Assembly (NCBI GenBank): GCA_951828385.1
Contig: OX639973.1
Span: forward strand, 1,240,001-1,304,000
Reading direction: 5' to 3'
From: an uncultured Poribacteria bacterium
Lineage (GTDB): Bacteria; Poribacteria; WGA-4E; WGA-3G
Length of the DNA stretch: 64,000 nucleotides
The notes under the pieces: model-generated
What the model saw: only the letters and a program-made list of their open reading frames with translations
Databases searched by the model: none
What the model was told of the DNA's origin: nothing
Position numbers and translations under genes: made by a program
Shown here: positions 27,210 through 37,455 of the stretch, piece by piece
Layout: every line of letters begins with the position of its first letter
How positions within the stretch are numbered: the stretch's first letter is position 1

Positions 27210-27710
27210 GAGAATCTCCTCTCGTTATACCTGTCGTCCGCATTTACAGGCAAAGAAAGAAGATTACAGTGATTCGGAAGAAACAAGGCAGGTTAAACCC
27301 TTCCCGCGGACTGGAGGCTTCCTTGCGAAGCTAACAGTATATATGATACCATCAGCATTAAGGGTTTGTCAAATTAAAATGTGTGAGTGCAGAGTCACTC
27401 AGTTTCCCACTTTTCGGTCAGATTTTCAACCCCAGGTCCGGTAGGTGCGGTTTTTGCGGCGTACACGCCCAGATGCGAAGTGCATCGCGGTGTACTCACC
27501 CAAATTTGGTTTCCCACACGCGGAGACCAAATTTTGCTTCGCAGTGAGAATGCTTTACATTTGCGATCTGCATTCCTAACCGCACCGGGAAACCTGAAAA
27601 AGGAGATTCAAAAGTTGAGACAATCCGACAATTTATTTAAAACTAAATGACCCTGGGACATAAGGATAAAAAAGTTGAATATTTACGGATTTTAGGGTAT
27701 ATTACCTAAA
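27210..27710. repeat. 501-bp gap with a structured ~150-bp repeat element
   Basis: No gene seen. Between 27438 and 27588 an element begins CCGGTAGGTGCGGTT and ends AACCGCACCGG (inverted arms). Inside are two more inverted pairs: GTACAC...GTGTAC enclosing GATGC-GAAGT-GCATC, and AAATTTGGT...ACCAAATTT. The same arms, almost without an insert, form the palindrome at 40554-40583. The segment before 27711 is AT-rich and may hold the promoter of the restriction gene. Confidence 0.6.
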
Positions 27711-30700
27711 ATGAACACTCAAGAGGAAGCAACGCGCATGAACAAAGCACACATCCAATCCGCGCTGGCAGCACTACCCACCGGCGATTTCTCTGAAGCC
27801 TCGAAAAACCTATTGGCAACTCTGGGTTACCACAGTGAACGCACATTAGAACTTTCTGGCACAGTGGAGGACTTCATTCAAGAATTCCCCGCACCGAACC
27901 CGAACACCCAAACAGAACAAGCATTTCGCAATAGCGTAGAATCTGTGCATCTACTATTCCAGTTTACAAGTGACGAAGTCGCTGACGATACGGAATCGGG
28001 GGAGGGTTTCCTTCAAGAGAGCTGGACAGAAAGTTTTCTTTTTTTCGCCGTCGCGTTGAAAGTGGATACCTACTCCCGCAGCCGATACGCCGAATTGACA
28101 CGAGAAATTAACAAACGATTGTTTACGCCAACTGTAGTGCTTTTTTGTGTTGGAGAACAACTGACTATCGCTTTTGCCGGTCGCCGTCAACATCAGTATG
28201 ACGAAAGCCGCGACGTGCTGGAACAGGTGACACTCATCAAGGATATTCGCTTCCATGCACCCTACCGCGCGCATCTGGACATCCTATCCGAACTCTCGCT
28301 TGAAGAATGTATCAAGTGGATGGATGCCAACGACACACCGAAAAACTTCGACGGACTGCTCGCAGCATGGCTCGCTAAACTGGATACGGAAGAACTGAAT
28401 AAACAGTTCTATAGAAAGTTATTCGACTGGTTCGAGTGGGCAATCCAAGAGGCGAAATTCCCGACAAACGAAACAAAGATCCTGAGTCCGCAAGAACACG
28501 TCATCCGTCTCATCACACGCCTGTTGTTTATCTGGTTTCTCAAGGAAAAGGGCCTCGTTGCTGAGGAGTTGTTTAGCAAAACACATGTCCAAAATCTATT
28601 GGAAGCGGCTGACTTTGAGACAGGTGACTCCTATTACCGTGCCGTGCTCCAAAACCTCTTTTTTGCCACGTTGAATACTGAGATACCTCAACGCGGGTTT
28701 AGCAAAAGAACCCAATCCGGCCATCGCAATTTCTCACGGTATCGCTACAAAGCGGAAATCCGCGACACTGATAAACTCCTCTCTCTGTTCGCAAAAACCC
28801 CGTTTATCAACGGCGGTCTGTTTGATTGCTTAGATAGCGAAGATGCAACAAGAGACGGTGGCTATCGGATCGACTGTTTCTCGGATGTTCACTACGACAA
28901 GCTGCACATTCCCAACCGTCTCTTTTTTGATGAAAAGCGCGGATTGTTCCCCCTCCTGCAACACTACAAGTTCACCGTCGAGGAGAATACACCGATAGAA
29001 CAAGAGGTCGCACTGGACCCGGAGCTGCTCGGCAAGGTGTTTGAAAACTTGCTCGCGGCGTATAATCCCGAAACGGGTGCCACGGCACGCAAGCAGACTG
29101 GCTCTTATTATACACCCCGTGCTATTGTAGATTATATGGTAGAGGAAGCGGTAGTCGCCACACTGGTGCAAAGGTGTGAACCTACCGATGGCGACGCAAA
29201 ACTCTGGAACGAGCGGCTCCGCTACCTCCTGGATTATGCACAGGCGTTTGATGACGCAAACGAATTCTTTGATGGTCCCGAAACAGCGCGCATTGTTCGG
29301 GCGATATCTGAACTCAAAATCCTCGATCCCGCTGTCGGGTCGGGTGCATTTCCGATGGGGACACTGCATAAACTTACGCTCGCCCTGCGGCGGCTTGACC
29401 CAGACAATACCCGTTGGGAACGGTTACAGAAGGAACACGCACTCCAGCGTGCTGAAGTCGCTTTTGATACACGCGACGACGAAACTCGGCGCGAAGAACT
29501 TATTGACATCGACGAAACCTTCAAACGCTACCGAGATTCAGACTTCGGACGGAAGTTGTATCTGATTCAAAATAGCCTCTTCGGTGTAGACATCCAGCCG
29601 ATCGCGTGCCAAATCGCCAAACTCCGTTTCTTCATTTCACTCACGATTGAACAGGAACCTGTCAAAAACGCGGATAACTTCGGGATCAAACCGTTGCCAA
29701 ACCTTGAAACACGTTTTATCGCTGCGAACACGTTGATAGGGCTTAAAGCGGAACAGACACTCACAAGCGAAAATACACAGAATTTAGAGCATCAGCTGCG
29801 TGACAACCGCGAGCGACATTTCCATGCGACTACCCGCTCACGAAAATTGGCATGCAAAAGAGCAGATGCAGAATTACGCGCGGCATTGGCAACGGAACTA
29901 AAGCGCGTCGGCATGCCCGCCGATGATGCCGAAAAACTTGCACAATGGGACCCTTATGATCAGAACGCCACCGCTAATTGGTTCGATCCGGAATGGATGT
30001 TCGGTGTCACTGATGGATACGATGTCGTGATTGGCAACCCGCCATATATTAAGGAATATACCTTTAAGCAAGCATTTGATGGGCTTCGCGAATCTCCTTA
30101 CTATCAAGGGAAAATGGATATCTGGTATCTGTTTACCTGTGAAGGCTTGGATATTGTAAAAAATGGCGGTTTAGTCACATTCATCGCTCAGAACAATTGG
30201 GTTACCAGTTACGGTGCTTCAAAGATGAGAAACAAAGTCATTCAAGATGCTCAGATTTTGAGCCTTATAGATTTTGGCAGCTTTAAGATATTCGAATCCG
30301 GCATACAAACGATGATAATGATTTTCAGAAAAGACGCAGCATCTGAAAATTATTCGTTTGATTATAGAAGGCTGCACGGGTCTGATCTTAACATCAATGA
30401 TGTTCTGTCGTTACTGAATAAGGAAAAAAACAACAAAGCAGAATACTTAACGCCGACCATTAAGCGAAGCGAACACAAAGCAGGGCCTTTAACATTTAGC
30501 GATCCCCAAGTTGAATTGGTTCTTGAGAAGATTGTGTTGAAAGGCAATATGTACCTAAACTCCAACACGGAAGTGGCGCAAGGAATTGTTTATCCGCAGG
30601 ATAGAATAAATAGAGCGAGTAGAAAGGTTTTAGGTGCCAATTTTGAAGTCGGAAATGGAATTTTCGTCTTAAGCCAAAAAGAGAAAGACCAAATATCATT

Positions 30701-31349
30701 TACACAAGAGGAATTAGACCTCATAAAACCGGTCTATACAACGCAAGAATTGGAACGTTTTTACGGGAATCCTGCCAACCGAGAATGGGCTATCTATACC
30801 GATTCCGGGTTTAAAAATCAAAAAAGAATTAAGGATTACCCAAACATAAAAAAACACCTCGATCAATTCCGCAGAGTCATCACTTCCGACAACAAACCCT
30901 ACGGTCTACACAGAGCAAGAAACCCGTATTTCTTTCAGGGAGAGAAGATCATATCGGTCAGGAAATGTGCGAGACCCACATTTACCTATGTCAATTTTGA
31001 CAGTTATGTTTCCGCAACGTTTTATGTCATTAAAACGGAAAGGGCGAATCAAAAATACTTAACCGGGCTTCTCAATTCAAGACTTATCGCTTTTTGGTTG
31101 AAGCATAAAGGAAAAATGCAGGGGGCAAATTACCAAATAGACAAACAACCTTTATTGGCACTTCCGCTAATTTCGCCTTCATCCGACGTACAGACTGCCA
31201 TCGAAATTTTAGTGGATCAGATTCTCGACGCAAAAGCCGCTGATCCTCATGCCGACACCGCTTCTTTGGAAAAAGAGATTGATAAACGGGTGTATGCATT
31301 GTATAATTTAACGGAAGATGAGATTGCGATTGTGGAGGGGAGTGTCTGA
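27711..31349 (+). CDS. Eco57I-like restriction-modification enzyme (type IIG-like)
   Basis: 1212 residues. The central N6-adenine methylase has the SAM site ILDPAVGSGAF (Asp539) and the catalytic motif GNPPY (Asn776 in VVIGNPPYIKEY). C-terminal residues ~950-1190 resemble a TaqI-type target recognition domain (YVSATFYVIKTERANQKYLTGLLNSRLIAFWLKHKG). The long N-terminal part should hold the nuclease, but I could not identify a clear PD-(D/E)XK motif. Single-chain enzymes of this class methylate one strand and cut at a distance. A second possible start is ATG 27738, which has GAGGAA upstream. No separate specificity or nuclease gene is adjacent. It stands next to three FRG/TPR genes in what looks like an accessory or defence region. 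Confidence 0.85.
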   Translation: MNTQEEATRMNKAHIQSALAALPTGDFSEASKNLLATLGYHSERTLELSGTVEDFIQEFPAPNPNTQTEQAFRNSVESVHLLFQFTSDEVADDTESGEGFLQESWTESFLFFAVALKVDTYSRSRYAELTREINKRLFTPTVVLFCVGEQLTIAFAGRRQHQYDESRDVLEQVTLIKDIRFHAPYRAHLDILSELSLEECIKWMDANDTPKNFDGLLAAWLAKLDTEELNKQFYRKLFDWFEWAIQEAKFPTNETKILSPQEHVIRLITRLLFIWFLKEKGLVAEELFSKTHVQNLLEAADFETGDSYYRAVLQNLFFATLNTEIPQRGFSKRTQSGHRNFSRYRYKAEIRDTDKLLSLFAKTPFINGGLFDCLDSEDATRDGGYRIDCFSDVHYDKLHIPNRLFFDEKRGLFPLLQHYKFTVEENTPIEQEVALDPELLGKVFENLLAAYNPETGATARKQTGSYYTPRAIVDYMVEEAVVATLVQRCEPTDGDAKLWNERLRYLLDYAQAFDDANEFFDGPETARIVRAISELKILDPAVGSGAFPMGTLHKLTLALRRLDPDNTRWERLQKEHALQRAEVAFDTRDDETRREELIDIDETFKRYRDSDFGRKLYLIQNSLFGVDIQPIACQIAKLRFFISLTIEQEPVKNADNFGIKPLPNLETRFIAANTLIGLKAEQTLTSENTQNLEHQLRDNRERHFHATTRSRKLACKRADAELRAALATELKRVGMPADDAEKLAQWDPYDQNATANWFDPEWMFGVTDGYDVVIGNPPYIKEYTFKQAFDGLRESPYYQGKMDIWYLFTCEGLDIVKNGGLVTFIAQNNWVTSYGASKMRNKVIQDAQILSLIDFGSFKIFESGIQTMIMIFRKDAASENYSFDYRRLHGSDLNINDVLSLLNKEKNNKAEYLTPTIKRSEHKAGPLTFSDPQVELVLEKIVLKGNMYLNSNTEVAQGIVYPQDRINRASRKVLGANFEVGNGIFVLSQKEKDQISFTQEELDLIKPVYTTQELERFYGNPANREWAIYTDSGFKNQKRIKDYPNIKKHLDQFRRVITSDNKPYGLHRARNPYFFQGEKIISVRKCARPTFTYVNFDSYVSATFYVIKTERANQKYLTGLLNSRLIAFWLKHKGKMQGANYQIDKQPLLALPLISPSSDVQTAIEILVDQILDAKAADPHADTASLEKEIDKRVYALYNLTEDEIAIVEGSV

Positions 31350-31478
31350 ATTGTGGGCTGGGCAGATTGCGCGGATTTCTGAGTTTGTGTCATCTAAAGC
31401 ATTGATTCGGTAAAGAGGCTGAAATCCGCGTCATCCGTGTAATCTGTGAAAAACCGAGATTCGGACGAAGGAAAACAA

Positions 31479-33320
31479 ATGAGTACACAAAACCAAAATA
31501 ACCAATCAAATGAAAACCTACACATGGTCGAAGATATCATCCGTTTGATAGAGACGAAATCGACGGGTGTCGGTTACATCTACCGCGGTGAACAGAAATG
31601 TTATTGTAAAGTTTCCTCAAGCCTCTACCGCCAATATGGTATTCAGACAGAGCGTTTTGACATAGAGGTTGTTCAGAAAGAGACGCTAGCTGCTGCGAAA
31701 AAGCATACCAAATATCTCCGTCAGGATTTCGCAGCATTTCTAAACCTAAGCGGACGAAATACCGATGAAGCCGTTGATTTTGAAATTCTTGTGGAACTCC
31801 AACACTGCGGCAGTAATACGAACCTTATCGCCTTCACGACCGATTACCGCATCGCCCTTTTTTGGGCTTGCGATGGTGCTCCGAGTGAGGATGGTAGGCT
31901 TATCCTGCAAAGAACCGAGACGATAAAAGACTGGGTTCATTACTCTCGGAATCCTCACCATCGCGTTGTTACCCAGAAGAGTAGGTTCGTTAGACCGCCT
32001 AAAGGCTTTATTGAACCAGACGAAGACGATATCGTCACCATCTCGGCAGCCCTCAAAAAGCCAATGTTAGAATATCTGCAAAATTACCACGATATATCTA
32101 CAGAAACCATTTACAGCGACCTCCATGGATTTATTAGAAGCCAAGGGACTCACGAGAGTGCCTATGCCGAGTTTTATAGAGGACTTGCTTGTGGAGATAA
32201 AGCAATTAAAGCAACAACCGATGAAGAAGAACAGCGGGAATATGAAAAATCTATTGTCCATTATACCAAAGCGATAGAATTGAAATCAGGTTTTTCGGAA
32301 GCCTATTATAATCGCGGTAATACTTACCAAGACAAAGGCAATTATGATCATGCTATAGAAGACTATAACACGGCGATAAAACTCAAAAATGACTATGCCG
32401 AAGCCTATTACAAGCGCGGCAATGCTTATATCAGAAAAGGCGATTTCGATAATGCCATTGAAGACTATAATACAGCTATACAACTAAAACCCGATTATGC
32501 GGATGCCTATAGCAATCGAGGTTTTGCTTACGACAAGAAGGACAAACCTGACCATGCCATCCAAGACTACAATACAGCTATACAACTGAAACCCGACTAT
32601 GCCCAAGCCTATAACAGTCGTGGCACTACCTATGGCAGAAACGGCTATCTTGATCATGCTATTGAAGACCTCAACACGGCAGTAAGACTCAACCCTGATT
32701 ATGCCGATGCCTATTGCAATCGAGGTTTTGCTTACCAGTCCAAGGGCGAACTTGACAAAGCCATCATAAACTATGATAAAGCTATACAACTGAAATCTGA
32801 TTTTGCTGAGTTCTATTATAACCGCGGCACTGCTTACATCAAGAAAGGCGAGTTTGATCAAGCTACCAAAGACTTTAGCAAAGCAATGCAACTGAAACCT
32901 GATTATACCGAGGCCTATCATAATCGAGGTGATGTTTACATCAAGAAAGGTAAGTTTGATCGAGCCATTGAAGACTATACCAAAGCAATAGAGCTGCAGC
33001 CCAATTTGGCACAAACCTACCATAATCGAGGTCATGCTTACCGAGAAAGCGGCGATTTTGAAAACGCCATAAGAGACTATACTAAAGCGATACAATACAA
33101 GTCTGATTATGCTAGTGCCTATTATTGTCGCGCCGTGGCGCAGTTACACCAGCAAGCATGGGAGGGGGCCAAATCAGATCTGATTGCTGTCGAAAATCTG
33201 GGGGCAGATATCGCCGCAGTTTTTCATAACGCCTTTGGAAGTGTTGAAAACTTTGAGCAAAGAACAGGCATACAATTACCGGAAGACATCGCTACACTAT
33301 TGACACCCCCGCAGGCATAA
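31479..33320 (+). CDS. FRG-domain protein with TPR array, copy 1
   Basis: 613 residues from ATG 31479 (GAAGGAAAAC before it). Residues ~15-220 form an FRG domain: YIYRGEQKCYCKVSSSLYRQYG and LQHCGSNTNLIAFTTDYRIALFWACDG. The usual Asp of the L-L/I-D-x-T block is Ala here. About nine TPR units follow (pattern AYYNRGNAYIRKGDFDNAIEDY), then a conserved tail EQRTGIQLPEDIATLLTPPQA. FRG domains are widespread in phage- and defence-linked proteins, but their activity is not established. TPRs bind proteins. No signal peptide, so it is cytoplasmic. First of three tandem paralogs downstream of a restriction enzyme. Confidence 0.85.
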   Translation: MSTQNQNNQSNENLHMVEDIIRLIETKSTGVGYIYRGEQKCYCKVSSSLYRQYGIQTERFDIEVVQKETLAAAKKHTKYLRQDFAAFLNLSGRNTDEAVDFEILVELQHCGSNTNLIAFTTDYRIALFWACDGAPSEDGRLILQRTETIKDWVHYSRNPHHRVVTQKSRFVRPPKGFIEPDEDDIVTISAALKKPMLEYLQNYHDISTETIYSDLHGFIRSQGTHESAYAEFYRGLACGDKAIKATTDEEEQREYEKSIVHYTKAIELKSGFSEAYYNRGNTYQDKGNYDHAIEDYNTAIKLKNDYAEAYYKRGNAYIRKGDFDNAIEDYNTAIQLKPDYADAYSNRGFAYDKKDKPDHAIQDYNTAIQLKPDYAQAYNSRGTTYGRNGYLDHAIEDLNTAVRLNPDYADAYCNRGFAYQSKGELDKAIINYDKAIQLKSDFAEFYYNRGTAYIKKGEFDQATKDFSKAMQLKPDYTEAYHNRGDVYIKKGKFDRAIEDYTKAIELQPNLAQTYHNRGHAYRESGDFENAIRDYTKAIQYKSDYASAYYCRAVAQLHQQAWEGAKSDLIAVENLGADIAAVFHNAFGSVENFEQRTGIQLPEDIATLLTPPQA

Positions 33321-33433
33321 ATGGGACTGACCATTGCTTGATGCAAATGTTGCCATAGTAAATAAGACGGATAATGAGACTTTTAAAAATCCGCGTTATC
33401 TGTGTAATCCGAGATTCAGACAGAAGGAGGCAC

Positions 33434-35014
33434 ATGAATACACAAGAACAAAACAATTCGTCATGTGAAAATCTACAGAAAGTTAAAGATATTATTCGCT
33501 TGGTAGAGACAAAGTCGGCAGGTGGCGGCTACATCTACCGCGGTGAACGGAGATGTTATTGCAAAGTCTCCTCAAGCCTCTACCGCCAATATGGCATTGA
33601 ACGAGAGCATTCTGATATAGAGGTTGTCCAGAAAGAGCTGCTAGTTGCCGCGAAAAAGCATACCAGACACCTCCATCAGGATTTCGCAGTATTTCTAAAC
33701 CTAAGTGGACAGAATACCGATGAAACCATCGATTTCGAGATTCTCGCGGAACTCCAACACTATGGCGGTAGTACAAACCTTATCGCTTTCACACTCAACT
33801 ACTATATCGCCCTTTTTTTCGCTTGTGATGGCACTCCAGATGAAGATGGGAGACTTATCCTTCAAAGCACCGAGGTGTTAAAAGATTGGATTCACCATCC
33901 TCGGAATCCTCGTCATCGCGTTGTTGCCCAGAAGAGCGTATTCGTTAGACCGCCTAAGGGCTTTATTGAACCAGACGAAGAAGATATCGTTACCATCCCT
34001 GCAGCCCTCAAAAAGCCAATGTTAGAGCACCTACGGAATTACCACGGCATCTCTACGGAAACTATTTACAACGACCTCCATGGATTTATCAGGGACCAGG
34101 GAATTCATGAGAGTGCTTACATGGAATTTCATAGAGGCTTTGCCTGTCAAGATAGAGCCGCTAAAGCAACAACTGATGAAGAAAAACAGCGGGTGCATGA
34201 AAAATCCATTGACCATTATACCAAAGCGATAGAATTGAAATCGAGTTTTTCGGAGGCCTATTACAATCGCGGGAACGCTTACCGCGAAAGAGGCGATTTT
34301 GATAATGCCATAAAAGACTATAATATGGCTATAAACATCAAGAATGATTATGCCGAAGCCTATCGCAATCGCGGTAATCTTTATACCAGAAAAGACGATT
34401 TCGACAATGCTATCAAGGACTTCAACATGGCTATAAAATTGAAGCTTGATGATGCCGAAGTCTATTGCGGTCGAGGTACTACTTATGGTATAAAAGGCGA
34501 GATTGGAAAGGCTATCACAGACTTTAACAAAGCCATACAACTTGAACCTAATTATGCCGCAGCCTATTGCAATCGGGGAAATGTTTACCAACACATGGGC
34601 GAACTCGACAACGCCATCATAGACTTTGATAGAGCCATACAACTAAAACCTAATTTTGCTGAGTTCTATTTTAACCGCGGCTTTTCTTACCAAAAAAAAG
34701 ATGAGTTTGATCGTGCCATCGGAGACTATACCAAAGCAATAGAACTACATTCCGATTATGCCGAAGCCTATCATAATCAGAGTGATGTTTACCGTTTTGA
34801 TTATGCTAATGCTTATTATTATCGCGGAGAAGCGCGGTTACATCTGCAAGTATGGGAGGAAGCTAAATCAGACCTAACCGCTGCCAGAAATCTGGGAATA
34901 GATATTGCCACAGTTTTTCGTAACACCTTTGACAGGATTGAAAACTTTGAGCAAAGAACAGGCATACAATTGCCCGAGGACATCACCACACTGTTGACAC
35001 CCCCGCAGGTATAA
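33434..35014 (+). CDS. FRG-domain protein with TPR array, copy 2
   Basis: 526 residues from ATG 33434, which follows AGAAGGAGG. The FRG domain (YIYRGERRCYCKVSSSLYRQYG; LQHYGGSTNLIAFTLNYYIALFFACDG) again has Ala in place of Asp. Seven TPR units follow, the sixth shortened (YHNQSDVYRFDYANAYYYRG), which indicates a deletion between repeats. The tail EQRTGIQLPEDITTLLTPPQV is the same as in copy 1. The upstream spacer shares AATCCGCG-TATC-GTGTAATC-type sequence with those of copies 1 and 3, so whole gene units were duplicated. Confidence 0.85.
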   Translation: MNTQEQNNSSCENLQKVKDIIRLVETKSAGGGYIYRGERRCYCKVSSSLYRQYGIEREHSDIEVVQKELLVAAKKHTRHLHQDFAVFLNLSGQNTDETIDFEILAELQHYGGSTNLIAFTLNYYIALFFACDGTPDEDGRLILQSTEVLKDWIHHPRNPRHRVVAQKSVFVRPPKGFIEPDEEDIVTIPAALKKPMLEHLRNYHGISTETIYNDLHGFIRDQGIHESAYMEFHRGFACQDRAAKATTDEEKQRVHEKSIDHYTKAIELKSSFSEAYYNRGNAYRERGDFDNAIKDYNMAINIKNDYAEAYRNRGNLYTRKDDFDNAIKDFNMAIKLKLDDAEVYCGRGTTYGIKGEIGKAITDFNKAIQLEPNYAAAYCNRGNVYQHMGELDNAIIDFDRAIQLKPNFAEFYFNRGFSYQKKDEFDRAIGDYTKAIELHSDYAEAYHNQSDVYRFDYANAYYYRGEARLHLQVWEEAKSDLTAARNLGIDIATVFRNTFDRIENFEQRTGIQLPEDITTLLTPPQV

Positions 35015-35136
35015 AGGGAACTAACCCTTCCGGGATGCAGAGTTTCGACAGTAGATGTCCTTGTTAAAACAGTCCCAAAAATCCGAGAAATCCGTATCAT
35101 CCGCGCAAATCCGAAAGTTAGACAGAAGGAAAACAA

Positions 35137-37215
35137 ATGAATACACAAAAACAAAACAACTCTTCAAATGAAAATTTAAATACAGTGGAAGATATCATCT
35201 GCTTGATAGAAGCGAAATCTGCAGACGGCGGTTACATCTACCGCGGCGAACGGAAATGTTATCCAAAAGTATCTTCAGGCCTCTACCGCGAATTGAGCCT
35301 TGAAGCAGAGCATTTTGATATAGAGGTCGTCCAGATTCACAGTGGTGGACAGAAATACTATTCTAAAGTCTCCTCAAGCCTCTATCGCGAATTGAGTCTT
35401 GAAACAAAGTATCCTTTTGATATAGAGGTTGTCGAAAAAGAGATGCTGTCTGCCGCGAAAAAGCACACCGGGCACCGCCCTCAAGATTTTCCTATAGACT
35501 TCACGGAATTTCTGAACGCGGATGAAAAAGATACCGAGGAAATCATTGATTTTGAAATCCTCACAGAACTCCAACACTATGGCGGTAATACAAACCTTAT
35601 CGACTTCACGACTGATTACTGCATCGCTCTTTTCTTTGCTTGTGACGGGGCCCCGGGTGAAGATGGTAGGTTTATCCTGCAAAAGATTGAGGCGATAAGA
35701 GACTGGATTTATCGTCCTCGGAATCCTCGCCACCGCGTTGTCGCCCAGAAGAGCGTATTCGTTAGACCGCCCAAGGGTTTTATTGAACCCCACGAAGACG
35801 ATATCGTCACCATCCCCGCAGCACTCAAAAAGCGGATGTTAGAATATCTACGAAATTACCACGGTATCTCTACAGAAACCATCTACAACGACCTCCATGG
35901 ATTTATTATAAATCAGGGAATTCATAGGAGTGCCTACACCGAATTTTATAGAGGTACGGTTTGTCAAGATAGAGCGGCTAAAGCAACGACCAATGAAGAA
36001 AAACAGCAGGAATATGCAAGGGCCATTGTACATTATAACAAAGTGATAGAATTAAAGCCTGATTTTCCGGAGGTCTATAATATTCGTGGTCTTACTTACG
36101 AGAGCGCAGGTGAAATTGACCGAGCTATTAGAGACTATACCAAAGCGATACAATTGAATCCAAATAATGCCTTAGCTTATTACAATCTCGGTAGTATCTA
36201 TACGGCAGAAAGCAATTTTAGCAATGCCATCCCAAATTACACTAAAGCGATAGAACTACAACCTGATTTTACCGAAGCCTATTGCGATCGAGGTAATGCT
36301 TACAAGGCAAAAGGCGATTTTGAGAACGCCATCACGGACTATACCGAGGCGATAAAATTGAAACCCGATTTTGTCGCAGCCTATAAGAATCGTGGCTTTG
36401 CTTATCAGGAAACAGACGATTTTGATAGTGCTATCAATGACTACAATGCTGTTATAAAACTTCAACCTGATGATGCCGAAACCTATAACGATCTCGGTAA
36501 CGCTTACCAGGAAAAAAGGGACTTTGACCAAGCTATCCAAGATTACAGCCAAGCAATACAACTCAAACCAGACTACGCCGAGGCACATAACAATCGCGGT
36601 GTAGTTTACGGCAAAAAAGGTGAACATGACAGAGCAATAGAAGATTATAATGCAGCAATTAAAATAGATCCAGACTTGGCTTATGCGTATAACAATCGTG
36701 GTCTTGCTTACGTTGAAAAAGACGAGATTGACCTAGCTATGAGAGACTATACCAAAACGATCCAACTGGATCCAAATAATGCCTCAGCTTATTACAATCT
36801 CGGTAATATCTATAGAGAAGGAGGCGATTTTAGTAACGCGATCTCAAGTTATACCAAAGCGATAGAACTACAACCTGATTTTGCCAAAGCCTATTGCAAT
36901 CGCGGTCTTGCTTATGCGGATAAAGGTGATGTTAATAAAGCGATTGAAAACTATGACATGGCAATAGAGCTAGACCCAAGTGATATCTTTGCCTATAGCA
37001 ATCGTGGTGGTGCTTATCTAAGCAAAGGCGAGTTTACCTCGGCTGTTGAAGACTGTACCAAGGCAATACAGCTGGATCCAAATAATGCCTCAGGTTATTA
37101 CAATCTTGGTACTGTTTACCGCGAGAGGGGTGAAACTAACCTTGCTCTCCAAAACTTTAGAAAGGCGGCAGAACTGAATCCGCAAATGTTTAGTATACTC
37201 CGAACTGATCGGTAG
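35137..37215 (+). CDS. FRG-domain protein with TPR array, copy 3
   Basis: 692 residues. The start of the FRG domain is present twice: YIYRGERKCYPKVSSGLYREL, then GGQKYYSKVSSSLYRELSLE about 45 residues later. This is an internal duplication in which the second unit has lost the YRG residues. The second hallmark is intact (LQHYGGNTNLIDFTTDYCIALFFACDG), with Asp kept, unlike copies 1 and 2. About eleven TPR units follow. The shared C-terminal tail is replaced by NFRKAAELNPQMFSILRTDR. It may therefore be the only copy with a functional FRG centre. Confidence 0.85.
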   Translation: MNTQKQNNSSNENLNTVEDIICLIEAKSADGGYIYRGERKCYPKVSSGLYRELSLEAEHFDIEVVQIHSGGQKYYSKVSSSLYRELSLETKYPFDIEVVEKEMLSAAKKHTGHRPQDFPIDFTEFLNADEKDTEEIIDFEILTELQHYGGNTNLIDFTTDYCIALFFACDGAPGEDGRFILQKIEAIRDWIYRPRNPRHRVVAQKSVFVRPPKGFIEPHEDDIVTIPAALKKRMLEYLRNYHGISTETIYNDLHGFIINQGIHRSAYTEFYRGTVCQDRAAKATTNEEKQQEYARAIVHYNKVIELKPDFPEVYNIRGLTYESAGEIDRAIRDYTKAIQLNPNNALAYYNLGSIYTAESNFSNAIPNYTKAIELQPDFTEAYCDRGNAYKAKGDFENAITDYTEAIKLKPDFVAAYKNRGFAYQETDDFDSAINDYNAVIKLQPDDAETYNDLGNAYQEKRDFDQAIQDYSQAIQLKPDYAEAHNNRGVVYGKKGEHDRAIEDYNAAIKIDPDLAYAYNNRGLAYVEKDEIDLAMRDYTKTIQLDPNNASAYYNLGNIYREGGDFSNAISSYTKAIELQPDFAKAYCNRGLAYADKGDVNKAIENYDMAIELDPSDIFAYSNRGGAYLSKGEFTSAVEDCTKAIQLDPNNASGYYNLGTVYRERGETNLALQNFRKAAELNPQMFSILRTDR

Positions 37216-37455
37216 CTCTTCCAATCTCAATTTTTACAGCGGATATAAAATTTACCCTGATTCTCTATGAACTTCAATGGATCTCTATATACCGAATGTG
37301 TTATCATTGCTTGCAAACATCCGGAATTGTGGAGGAAGCCGAATTGTGAGTAACCGTTAAAGGTTTCATTACCTATTTACATACCGATACAGCTGTGAAT
37401 ACGAACGGCCTCATTGCAATGCTGACACAATAGTACAACTAAAACCTAAATCTAC

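Noticed and set aside
32484-34642. Long antisense open frames (32484-33095 and 34031-34642, minus strand)
   Set aside because: They mirror the TPR codon pattern of the plus-strand genes and encode repetitive hydrophobic sequence without starts or ribosome sites.
31479-37215. Regular ~102-bp periodicity resembling a repeat array or CRISPR
   Set aside because: It is the coding of TPR units in long open frames, with no short direct repeats and unique spacers. No CRISPR array or cas gene was seen.
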